In this document: one piece after another, positions 46,810 to 59,000 of the stretch
Position numbering within the stretch: position 1 is the stretch's first letter
Layout of the letters: every line of letters begins with the position of its first letter
Assembly (NCBI RefSeq): GCF_051622035.1
Contig: NC_135356.1
Coordinates: forward strand, 11,311,579 to 11,375,578
From: Arctopsyche grandis
Taxonomy: Eukaryota; Arthropoda; Insecta; Trichoptera; Hydropsychidae
Length of the DNA: 64,000 bases
Direction: 5' to 3'
Position numbers and translations under genes: made by a program
Notes under the pieces: generated by a model
What the model was told of the DNA's origin: nothing
Databases searched by the model: none
Seen by the model: only the letters and a program-made list of their open reading frames with translations

Positions 46810-47880
46810 AATCTTTAAACCACTAAGGGCGACCTACTTTTGAAATTATTGGCGGCGGTCTACTAACACCAAAGTAGTAATTCAAAGGCAAAAAAATAAG
46901 TTTAAATTGAAAATAAGCAAAAATAATACCAATACCAATTCAATATCAAGTTATTTCAATAATAGCAATTAATGATGAAGGATTTCGTCCTCAATCAGTA
47001 TTTGGTCCACATCCAAAATGATTTCAATTTTATTGATATTTCTTTTTATATATCTGTATGTATTTCATTATTGAATGAGAATGACACGAATAATATTAAA
47101 TGCTTTATTTTTTAAATGTGTATCTTTAAATTTTCTAATAAACTCATTTCGTAACAGAGTTATCTTATCAGCATATTGATCATATTCAGATGAGTTTCTA
47201 TCTTTAGACTAGGCGTCCATATTTACAAAAAGTGTTTTTATATCCCCTCTCCTCAATTGCGCTTCTAGGAGAAAAAGTTTCTCCTTGAGTGTATTCACGA
47301 CGCTAACCATGTCAATCAATGTTTTGTTCTTTAGTTGTAATGTTAGAGAGAAAAGCAAGATCATGCACCAACTTATCATCTTCCAATTGAGGTTATGATG
47401 TTTTGGCTGTTGTCATAAATAGAGGTCGGAATCTGAAGGGGCCGGAAACGCGCCGCCTATTGTTCCATTGTTGTAAATCCTTTGTAAAAAAGGTTCGGCA
47501 AACCTTAAACAATGCATTTACAATCTTTGAACAATAAATAGCCCCTTCAGATTCCGGTCTCTAGTCATAAACTTCTCTATTTCAGGTAAAAAGACCCAAG
47601 AATCTTTAACCGAATGAACGCCCAAAGCGCCTTAAGGCGCAAACAGCCGTATCTATCGTACGCCCAGCGCGTCGGCTGGGCGGCTAAGCGGTTAAAAACT
47701 TAGCGCGGTTCGGCCACCTTACATCAGTGTGCAATAGTTATTCCACAAGTTCAGATTCGCATTGTTCTAGTAATGCTCTGAATTTTCGTCTTTGCAAACT
47801 GTTTCTACGAATTGAATTAACTATTTTTAATGCGAAATTCATTACATCGTCTGAATTTCAATATCTTAGAGCACAAAACT
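46810..47880 (-). pseudogene. hAT transposase fragment 2, split by a family B insertion
   Basis: Read from the right on the minus strand: DDVMNFALKIVNSIRR, NSLQRRKFRALLEQ, LLHTDVRWPNRAKFL (the hAT HTEVRWLSRG-type block), then an interruption by foldback B at 47412-47571, then LVHDLAFLSNIT and later VVNTLKEKLFLLEAQ. This is the order of GTF2IRD2/ZBED5-type hAT transposases. It is inactive because of stops and frameshifts. The left limit near 46830 resembles a hAT end (CGCCCTTAGTGGTTTAAAG on the minus strand). Confidence 0.7.
47412..47571. mobile_element. Foldback family B, copy 6 (inside a hAT relic)
   Basis: The ends GTCATAAATAGAGGTCGG and, inverted, GACTAGAGACCGG enclose ATCTGAAGGGGC with its inverse GCCCCTTCAGAT, and GTTGTAAATCC with a TTTACAATC counterpart. 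It lies between two successive blocks of the same hAT transposase. Confidence 0.75.
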
Positions 47881-48000
47881 TCAAGCATTTTTTTATGGGG
47901 GATGGACAAAACTATAATGAAGTTATTTTTATGAAAGGGAAACAAAATGGATACACTTTTGTAAATTTACCACTGAAAAAATTGGGTCTACCTTACGGCA

Positions 48001-48363
48001 CCGTAAGTGAAAAGGTCGAAAAAGCAAATATCGGAAGGCAAAGATCCAAAGTCGAAAGATCAAAAAAAAAGGGTGCATGGTAAACGGTACGATGTATATA
48101 TAATATATAATGTATCAATGGCATGCGGTGAAATTATCTCTCTTTTTGTCATACAGCCTTGTTTAATGTGCGCGCGCAGGATACGGGAGGAAAAGCCTGT
48201 TCCTCTTTTTCTTGTTGTATCCTGCTCGCGAATATTAAGTGAGGATGTACGACGGGGGGAGAGAGAGTTTTATCGCACGCCACTGATATATGTATGCATA
48301 TACTAACCGTTTTTCATATGTATGCATGGTAAACGAACATTTTCGACTTTTTCACGGTCACCC
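48001..48363. mobile_element. Possible inverted-repeat element
   Basis: The left GTGAAAAGGTCGAAAAAGC and the right TTTTCGACTTTTTCACGG are imperfect inverted repeats, and GCATGGTAAACG occurs near both ends. No transposase. The boundaries are approximate. Confidence 0.35.
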
Positions 48364-48789
48364 GAAAAAATTGTACTGTATCTTATAAAACCGAACAAAT
48401 TAATTATATTTTTGGAGCATCTGACAGGCGGTGCCTAGGAATGGCTACGCGGTCGATGCTTTGGCTACCCCTGGTCTATATGTATGTACTCACACACGTC
48501 ACATGATTTTTGTAGAAAACATTTTGGCAGTGACGAATGTTGCATGTTTATTTATTCTTATATGTATTTACATAAATATATTCAATACATACAAAATAGA
48601 AATAAAGTAAAATTCGAATGTGACCTACCCGTGACTTTGTCTATGTATTTGTATTTCGTTATAAAAAAAATATACTTTCCGGTTTTTGAATTCTAAACAA
48701 AAACTTAACAAACGTAAATTTCCAGCTCGATACGTTCAGTAGTGTGGAAAACATTGTATCGTGACCAGAGATAGGCGCTCCGAAGACTA

Positions 48790-48938
48790 ATCATGACTAA
48801 AGCCCGGAACCAGAGCGCGCCGTTCTTTGTTCAAATGTTGTAAATGCATTGTTAACGGTTTGCCGAACCTTTTTTACAAAGCATTTACAACAATTGAACA
48901 ATGAGTGGCGCGCTTTGGGTCCGTACTGTAATCATGAC
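48790..48938. mobile_element. Foldback family B, copy 7
   Basis: ATCATGACTAAAGCCCGG and, inverted, GTCATGATTACAGTACGG are the ends. GCGCGCC/GGCGCGC and GTTGTAAATGCATTG/TGCATTTACAAC-type arms lie inside. The inner segment is inverted relative to copies 3 and 6. Confidence 0.7.
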
Positions 48939-50396
48939 ATAAGATTCGCACGTATAAAAGTTTCAATGACAACTCTACGAAAGAAGATCCGGCCGATAAA
49001 ACAAAAAGATCTAAAAACAAAATATAACATTAATAATGTTAGATTATCGAATATCGAGCCAGGTGCTATCAACCGGATTGTTACTGAAAAAAATTAACAA
49101 GTTTGATAAACTGGAAGTCGGAATTTTTCCTATTTGACAAGTCAAAAATGTTGTGATTTTTTCCACACTACTGAACGTATCGAGTTTGTGTTCTTTATGT
49201 ACTAAATTTGATAAGGTTTTGGTCAGAAAGCAAATTTATTAAATAGCTAAAACTTTTTTTGGACCGAATTCGTTACACATGAAGTTTAAATCCATCTCAC
49301 TCGTTGTTTTGTAAGAGAATACGTCTGCAAATAAAATAAAAATACGAGAAAATAAATCATTTGTGATTGAACCGATTCAGTAAAATATTAATTTAAAACC
49401 TTTCCTGAAAATAAAAAAATATACGAACTGTCGGAAAAATAAACGTTACAAGGGGACCTTTCTAACGATTCGCTCCATAGGATGAACAATTTCTAAGAAT
49501 TTTACCCAAGGCTTAAACACTTAAAAACCAAAATATACTTGCTTCGAAATAATAAAATCTTATTCGTTACCCAAAAGTAACATAGATAAGAAATAAACGT
49601 AGCATTCATATATCCATAGTATCTCATTTATCATTAAATTCATAATATTTTCTAAATTCATAATATTCCTTAATTTAGGGGGGGCGGGGCGAGTGCCCGC
49701 CTATGCCCCCCCCCAAATGACGTCCCTGATAACAATGCATAATATTTTCAATTAATGTTAATCGAAAATCAGGATTTTGGGGAGGTGGCCCCTATCCTAT
49801 ATTTCTATATACATGGATGTGTTTGGATTAGGAATAGATTTTATATTCGGAAACTGTTTAAAATTGTGTATTTAAGTATAATCAAATGCTATTTTGAAAG
49901 TATGAAGTAAATTTAAATCGCTGGTTGATGATGAATCGTCCTATCAAAATTGTTTTAAACAATTCAGTTTATATTATTCACGGAAATTTGTTTATTCCCA
50001 TTTTTATTTCAGTAGGTAGTTGTCACATATGTAGGTATTGGTGTATACATAATCTTGAGGTTGGAAATGGGCCCGGCAAAAGGGCCTACTCAAATTTTGA
50101 AACTTACATTTCGAGCCTAATAAAAAAAGTTAACCGATCCTTGGGATGTTAAAGCAGGTATTAGTTGTTTGTGTATATCGTAAGAAATTTGTTTTGTTGA
50201 AATACCCAAACTTTAGGTCCCAAAGTGCAATATCCTGTAAATTTTTACACACGTGAAATAGTTAAAAAGTTATTTAATTTTACTGAGGGCCCACATTTTC
50301 TAACAGATAGTGGGGCCCACTTGCCATCGGGCAAGTTCGCTTGTATGGCCAGTCCGCCACTGTGTACCGAGCAAACTTTTGAGTAGAATTATATCT
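48939..50396. other. AT-rich stretch with hAT-like end near 50365
   Basis: No gene recognised. A G/C-run block lies at 49678-49714. GGGCCCACATTTTCTAACAG through to TCCGCCACTG (50306-50365) resembles a nonautonomous hAT end related to that at 5894. Confidence 0.35.
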
Positions 50397-50985
50397 TTGC
50401 AATGAGTCAGTCGTTGTCGCTCGTGGTCAGTGTGTTACGAAAGTGGGACTCAATATCTTTGAAGATAATTCATTCACGGTCTGTTGGTGATATATTACTA
50501 GGTATATTTAAGTTTTAAAAAGTTTAAACATCGTTTTATGATTTATTTAACCTTGATGACTTTTTTCCCGCCTGTCCTTGTCGTAATGACCTTTTTCCCG
50601 CCTTTCTAAGGACCAATGCCGGGAATGGCGGGTAAAGGTCTACATATGTATGAGGTATCAGAGTACGTACTAGAATACCTCACATTATATTGGTAGTTAC
50701 GATTCTGACAGTGATGAATATGCCATGTTTATTTATTTTTATTATGTACATATAGATGTTCCATTCGCAATAAAAAAAACGGATGTCACCAACTCATGAA
50801 TCTATGAATGGATTTCCAAGTGGTCAGTGTGTAACGACATTGGGTATATTTAAGTTTTAAAAAGCTTAAACATTGTTCTCGTATAAGTGATTCAACAATG
50901 ATTTTTTTAACCTTGATAATATAGACTTTTTCCCGCGTTTCTAAGAGCCGATGCCGGGAATGGTGGGTAAAGGTCAGACACATAC
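50397..50985. repeat. Unclassified repeat family D, copies 2 and 3
   Basis: Copy 2 (50397-50650) repeats TGCAATGAGTCAGTCG, CAGTGTGTTACGAAAGTGGG, GGTCTGTTGG and TTTTAAAAAGTTTAAACATCG, then GCCGGGAATGGCGGGTAAAG. Copy 3 (50815-50985) has GGTCAGTGTGTAACGA, TTTTAAAAAGCTTAAACATTG and GCCGGGAATGGTGGGTAAAG. Confidence 0.6.
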
Positions 50986-51859
50986 ATATGTATATGTATG
51001 CACGGCTTGTTTTCCCGATGAAACGGGAAAAATTTGGGTTTATTATTTTTGGGTTTTCGTGGCTTCTCGGGGTGGTCGTGTACAATTACCAGCTTCCAAT
51101 CATGACGCAATTAAAATTGATTATATTTTATTTTAGATGTTTACTGAATAATGCTTCGTTTTTCGGTGAGTGGCTTGGAAATTTTTTTTTTTTTTCATTT
51201 TCATTGAACAAAATTGATAACCGTGTTTTTAAAATCGATAGCAGACATTATTTATTTGAAACTAATATTATATTAAACGATTTAATTTTTTTTTTTGTTG
51301 CCTTAACAACGCAACGTAAAGAAACATCCTATCTAAAGTTTTTCCATGTTATATTATGCCGTAGATCATTGAAAAAATTAAGCCAATAAACTGGACCTTA
51401 TTTTTACGATTTTCACAAGCTTTGATCAACTGGTGGCAGTTCAAAAATTTTTTTTTATTATTTTTTACGATTTTATTTTAATAATAAATCCTATTTTACA
51501 ATAAATATGTATATTGTATGTATGTATGTTACAGTGAAATTATAATTACACTAATGTGAAAGTGAATTGATGTTTGTATAACTAATAACTATACACATTC
51601 ACTGGGTATAGTTATATTTTCAGTACAGAAAGTACACATTCTATTATCACTATTAGTGAAATTATAATTTTTAAGTTGAATGAATGGAATACCAACCTAA
51701 TTAAGATTATTTATAGAATGCTTTATGGTTCAATAAACACACACCCCCTTTTGCAAGCTTTTTGTCTTTAGCACACAGATATGCCACTTGATAGGACACT
51801 TTTAACAAGGGCTTTTGAATTGTTGCGCCACATAATTTTGTGATTGTACCATTGGCATC

Positions 51860-52618
<759 letters not shown>

Positions 52619-52654
52619 ATCTAGAGGCTAGTGATGATGATAAACAAGCTTTGT

Positions 52655-52805
52655 TGTAATAAGTAGAGGTAGGATAGCCAAGAGGCCGCTCATTGTTCCA
52701 TTGTTGTAAATCCTTTGTAAAAAAGGTTCGGAAAACCTTTAACAATGCATTTACAACATTTGAACAATACGCGGCACCTTCTGGGTCCGGGCTTTAGTAA
52801 TAAGA
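52655..52805. mobile_element. Foldback family B, copy 8
   Basis: TAATAAGTAGAGGTAGG and, inverted, TTATTACTAAAGCCCGG bound the unit. Inside are GTTGTAAATCCTTTG, TTCGGAAAACC, TTTAACAATGCATTTACAAC and GCGGCACCTTCTGG, the same order as copy 3. Confidence 0.7.
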
Positions 52806-53069
52806 GTAGATTCGGGTTGTTGGTTATCAAGAATATTGAGAAGATCGGTGATGATAAGCAAATGTGTTTATGGTGAGAGCGGGTTCGTATCGAATAATTT
52901 ACTGACTGACATTGAGAAGTGAATTTGTAATTCTATTGTTACATCCGTACTCACTACCCGAATCAGTGAATTGATCGTTTCACTTACAATAACAATTTCA
53001 CTGTAACATAAAATTATTTTATGATTTTTTTTTATTTTCATTTCAGATATTTCTTCAGTCTATGTGAAG

Positions 53070-56000
53070 ATGGGTTCGAAGAAGGATATGTTTGAAATAA
53101 ACGAACTGCTCAATTTAGTTAATCTTAATAGTGCTGATATATATTTACGTTTCATGGGTGATATGAATAAGTTTGAAAACACGTTAGAATATTGTAGTAT
53201 GAAATCTGACCATCTTGTGCTGTTCGTAGAATGCGTCGCCAAAATGTGTGACGATTATTCAATTGAAAAGATTTTAATATATTTTAAAATTGAAAGCAAC
53301 TCTGTTTTTGAAAATACTTTGAAAAAGTTTTTGTTATGTGTGCCTTATGAGGGGTTCCAAGAAAATTCAATATTTTGGACAAGATTTGATAGATTTTGGA
53401 CCAGCATTTTGAAATACTGTGAACACTACATAGCTGTTATGCGAATTTATAATTTTAAATCCATGGATGAATTGTTGAAGATTATGATATTGTCATTGCA
53501 ACGTCTAAAAGAAAAACGAGATTGTTTCGATTATAATGCACTATTTGAATCTATAAAAAACATTCAACAACATTTCAATAACATTGAAGATATTGATCCT
53601 GAAGCGTCTCCGGTATGTATTCTTATAAAGCTTTTACTGTTATTATAGTTGCATATATTTAGTTATTGGCAACCCTTAATTGTTAAATACACTATTTTCG
53701 AATAATTTTGGTTGGGGGATGACGTCAGGATGTCTGCTAGTTGCTAAGACAAATATTATAGTAAACAACTAACTAGGATTCATTATAGAGTATTGAAATT
53801 ATTAAACAATGTTTGCATTAAAATGTCTATTCAAAGGTATTTTTAAAATTTTTAGATTGAAAATATTGAGTCTAATAAGAAAATTAAAGTTACTGATGTG
53901 ATAGCTGATAAAAAAGTTGCACTTTCTGATGTGAAGACAAACATTAAAACTAAAGTTGCTGATGTGATACCTGATAAGAAAGTTACACTTTCTAATGTGA
54001 AAACAAAAAACAAAAAAAAAAATATTAATAAAGAGCCACCTAATAATTTTCGCGAATTATCAATAAAACCGGTTGTGGAAGAGATAACATCAAAAAAGGC
54101 GGTATTTTTGCGCAAAAACATTGTTGACGGGGAATACTATAGTGTAGATCACTATTTGGACATTCAGTTTAGGTTATTGAAAGAAGATTATATGAGAACA
54201 GTTAGAACTGCTATACAAAGTTTTAGGGGAAACCCCAATAGAGTACATGAAGGTGGAAGGTAATATAATTTCCTACTTGTTATTTATTGACTGATACAAC
54301 ATACAATATATACCTAATGTTATTCCATATATATGTATTTATGTACATATATATTAAAATCTATGCCAGACGTTCTTAAAATATCCCTATATGTTACATA
54401 TATTGTATAATAAAGTGTTTTTGAATTTATACTTGTTTTATCAGGTTTTATCATGGCACAAAATTGAAGCGTTAAATGTCTTTAAATATTGGTGTTGGTA
54501 TATTTAAATCCATACCAGGCGTTCTAAAAATATATCTATATGCTTTATGTACATATATGTAATAAATTGATGTGCTTTTGATTTTATTTTCGTTTTTTCA
54601 GGTTTTATCATTGCACCAAATTGAAGTATTATAAATCTTCAAATATCCGTGTTGGGATATTAGTGTACATAGATAAAAGAAGAAACAGAATTCAATTCGA
54701 CGATTCAAGTGCGAATTTCAAATCTGGATCGCTTTTGTTATTTTCAAAGGACAATTTTAAGTCATGGTTTTTCGGCACAGTTATGGATTCAGACAGATAT
54801 TTAAGGGAAAGCACAGTGAGTTAAATCTTTATTCTGGTGCTTACCTAACTCACGCGTTTACAATCTTTTAATTAGTGATAATTGATGTTAATTTTTTAAT
54901 TTATTCTTTATTTTAAGATTTTAGTGAATTTTGAAGATGTAACATTTACCACGGAATTATTCAAAGACAACTATGTGATGTTCGAAAGCAACGCTTTTTA
55001 CGCGTTTTATTTTTCAATTCTAAGTTCATTAAAAAACACCGAGGAACTACCGATGCAAAATTGGATATTGAAATCACTGGTAAAGACATGTGAGCGTTTT
55101 ACGTAGCGTATTTAAGTATTTAAAAAATGCCAAATTGATTTGGATGCAGTGCGTAACAAAGGTCCTTATTTATTTGTTTTTATGTGTGGGTTGTCTGTGA
55201 AAAAGTTTTCCTTATTTTTCAAGAAGTTTCCAGATATAAAAAAGGCTAAAAACTATTGCTATTATATAATTATATAGTTATAATTTAATACGATTTTTTT
55301 TCATAAAATAAATAAAATATAATTGATGTTAATTTAATATTATACACAATCGCGATAATTAGCCATCTATAAAATGTAGAATGAAAATTTATTAGTACTT
55401 AATTTTGCTTTTATTTATAGGTTACTAGCGAACTACCTGCTTATGTGAAAAGTTATTACAAAATCGGATCAAATATTGTCGATATGAAAAATAATGTTGG
55501 ATGGCCAAAGGCCGAGTCTATAGGGTTAGATAAATTTCAATATGAAGCTTATAAAACAGCTTTATCGAGAAAATGTGTAACAATACAAGGTCCGCCAGGA
55601 ACTGGGAAGACATATATAGCTCTTAAAATAGTACAGGCTATATTGAGTAATATAACGGAGTCCGAAAGACCAATTTTAGTTCTCGCATGTTCGAATTTTG
55701 CCTTGGATCAATTCCTTACTGGAATTTTGAAAATCACTTCAGAAGTGATAAGAATTGGTAGCCAATCCAAAGTGGAGGAATTGAATAATGATAAAAACAT
55801 ACGAAGACAACGCATCAAAAATGAATATTCTAATGAAATTCATTACATTTTATCTTTAATCGAGAAAGTAAGTTGTGCGATTTTGATTGTTAAAGGGCAA
55901 GGAGATATTACTGAATTAAAAAAGTTACCAAAATCATTTAAGGTTAAAACGGTGATTATTTTTTTTCAACTTTATTGATTATTTTATAAAAACTGATCTT

Positions 56001-59000
56001 GAAATACGTATGTAATATGAGAAAGGGTACTAAAAAAAACTGGGATTTTAGTTTTAAAAATGTTCAATGACACAGTTTCATCATTACTTTCAGGAGGCTT
56101 GTATCGATATCTTTGTCTTATCGGTTATTTCACTTCTAACAGCTCTGGAATTCTATAACCAGTGGTGCGCCCCAATTTTGGAACAACGGGTTTCCAAATT
56201 TTTTTTCAATAAAATTATTTTGAAAATACATATATGTATGTATATACATTTTATTACATGAAAGTTCATTAAATTTTCAAGATTTGTATAATTTATGACA
56301 AAAATTATATGAATTTTTAGATTAAATAGCAGGCGTCCGGTAACTTTTAATTTTTAACAACGGGTTTCCGGAAACTCATGGAAACCATTAGGGTGACACC
56401 ACTGCCTATAACGTTCCATTGTTTTATTCTTTCGTTGTTTTCTGTTAAAATTTCACAATTTTAAAGCGTTTTTCATCCGAGGAAACAGGATAAAGACATA
56501 AGGTGCGATATTAAGCCAATAGAGACGGTGATAATAATGCTTTTTTTAATTAAAAAATTTTGCACATTGTGTAGTTTGGTTCAGATTGTAGCGACCAGTT
56601 ACCTGTTTGTTAAAATTTAAAACTTTTAATCTCTGTTCTTTTTTGGTAGCCCCCCTTTTATACTCGAGAATGTGAAAAGGTATTGAAAATATTATTAAAT
56701 TTTAGAATCTTTTTGAAATGCAGACAAAAGAGGCCATGCAGGAAGTTGCGAAATTTCTTGAATCCTTTGATTACAATCAAAGGAATCCTAAATTAAATGA
56801 ATTAAAAGAATTGTTGCACAAATTGATGGAATTATTATATGTATGTACTCTTTTTTTACATGTAAATAGTTCCATTACACATAAATATTCATACATACAC
56901 ACGTCATATTATATATGAAAAAAAATTACATACATATACATTTTGATTTTAGCAAGAGCATAAATGCGTATTATTAGATTATGAAAATTTTCGATCGGAT
57001 ACTGACATCGAAATATTAAGAAAAGCAGACGTAGTTGGAATTACAACTACTGCAGCTGCTATGAAGAAATCTTTATTTGACACATTACAGCCGAAAATAG
57101 GTTCAATGGATTATTATATACATATTTAACATATCCTACCTTTCACTACTAAATGGAAACCTTGTTTTTCCTCGCTATCTCAAGCGACCTCCATCCAATC
57201 CATCTGCTTGTCATCCTATTTTGTGACACGTATTTTGCATTTGTGTAAAATACATATGTTTGTATATGTGTGTAAAAATAGAAACTAAAAAGCTTATAAA
57301 AATACGTACCTCTATCAGAATATTTCAATATTTGTATATGTATGTATGTGCATATATTTGAAAACTATAAATATCAAATTTCCAGAAGCAGACTTATCTC
57401 AATGTCATTTCTGCCACGTTTTCTTTTGTGAATCTAGTTATTCACACATATATATTCAACTCGATTTGAATTGAAAATCAAACATGCTTTCGTGTGCTAA
57501 TGATATCATTTTAAATTTAAAACCACTTCCTCCTGAATGCATTGAAAAATATACATATGTAATTTTATTTTCTGCTTCTAGTTGTGCATTTTGTACAAAA
57601 CCGACGCCATATGTAACTGTCATCAAATTCTACCAACACATCCAAATCTTGCCACAGCCACATTTTGCATGATATATGTATTAATACTAAAGTCAAATAA
57701 GATTTTCTTGTTTTGGCCAGAATTTGAATACTGTTGGACTATACTGTTAGCAATGTTTTTGCGATGGCGTTTTTTTATGTGATTTTTTTTTGTATTTTGT
57801 TATTATGCTTGCGAACTTTTTTTTAAAGGAAGTGTATATTTACATATTTATTTTTATTTGTGTGATAGATATAGATATTTACATATACAGTACTCTCGAT
57901 TATCCAGTCAAATGCTGGGGAGTATGGAATCGGATAGTTGAAAAACACGTATAATCCGAATATCAATTTTTTATTATCAATTTAAATTGATTTTTTTATA
58001 TCGTTTCCATTGGTATTCAGAATAGAAAAAATATCCGCACCACTCTTGCATAGAAAAGTCAGATCATTTGAATCGTGTTCAAACTACTTCCTCGATGTTT
58101 TCCCAAATAATATTTCCAAAGCATTTTTTATTTTCCATTAATTTATGTACATATGTATTTCAAATATATCACTTGCCTCGCTCTCTTCAAAAGCCGTTAA
58201 ATTTATTAGGACTAATCTATCTCGACGATCGAACCAGTGTTATTGGTTTAACTTTCGACCAAGATTTTTCTGTCCGATAAATCTATTACGAAGAATCTTT
58301 CTTTATGTTCGAATTAGGATTAGGGCGAAATCACACAGGGAAGAACGTGGCACATGGGTTTTTTTAGATACTTTTAAACATGCGAAAAAAATGGGTCGTG
58401 ACTTGCACATATTCATGGAATGCCCAGCACACATCGTCCCAAAATCCTTGCTTAATCCCATATTTGAAGAAATGTAGGAGAACTTGTCGACGTGCCAAGT
58501 TCCGTGCTGTGTTTTCGCCCTAATTGGTTTTGCTTCTGACCAAGATTTTGCTATTCCATATATAGCATTCAAGAAACATATTTTTCCAGAAATTGATCAT
58601 CATCATGATAAGACTTGACACCTTGATCCATGAGTTAAATTAGACTTGTAACATTAGTCTGTAAAAATTGTCTTTTTTTTTAATATAGTTTCATTCGGAT
58701 TAAGGAGCATTATCTATTAACAATACTGTTTTCTTTGGCAACCCTTTACTTTATAAAAAAATTTCTCTTTACAAATTTACAATTTAATGCAAAAAGTAAG
58801 TAAAGAATTAACTGAAAATACATACATATATAACGAAAAAATTCCACTGACAACCAATCCTCTAAAATGAACGCTTTTGCTATTTGCATTTGATTCATAT
58901 GTTGCAACAGAAATGTTTTGAATATCAAAAATGGACAAATTAAAAAAATATATATTTCTTATCCGGATAATCGAGAGGACACTGTATTCATCTGTGCACA

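Noticed and set aside
47727..48083. 118-codon plus-strand open frame
   Set aside because: Its first part is the antisense of the hAT block HTDVRWPNRAKFL and the rest runs into a repeat; no family resemblance in its own sense.
53064..53069. GTG at 53064 as the ZNFX1-like start
   Set aside because: Nuclear genes rarely use GTG; ATG at 53070 lies two codons later in the same frame.
58145..58477. 110-codon open frame in the ZNFX1-like intron
   Set aside because: The part that recurs at 8822-9004 is explained by MITE family C DNA similarity; there is no start context or known domain.
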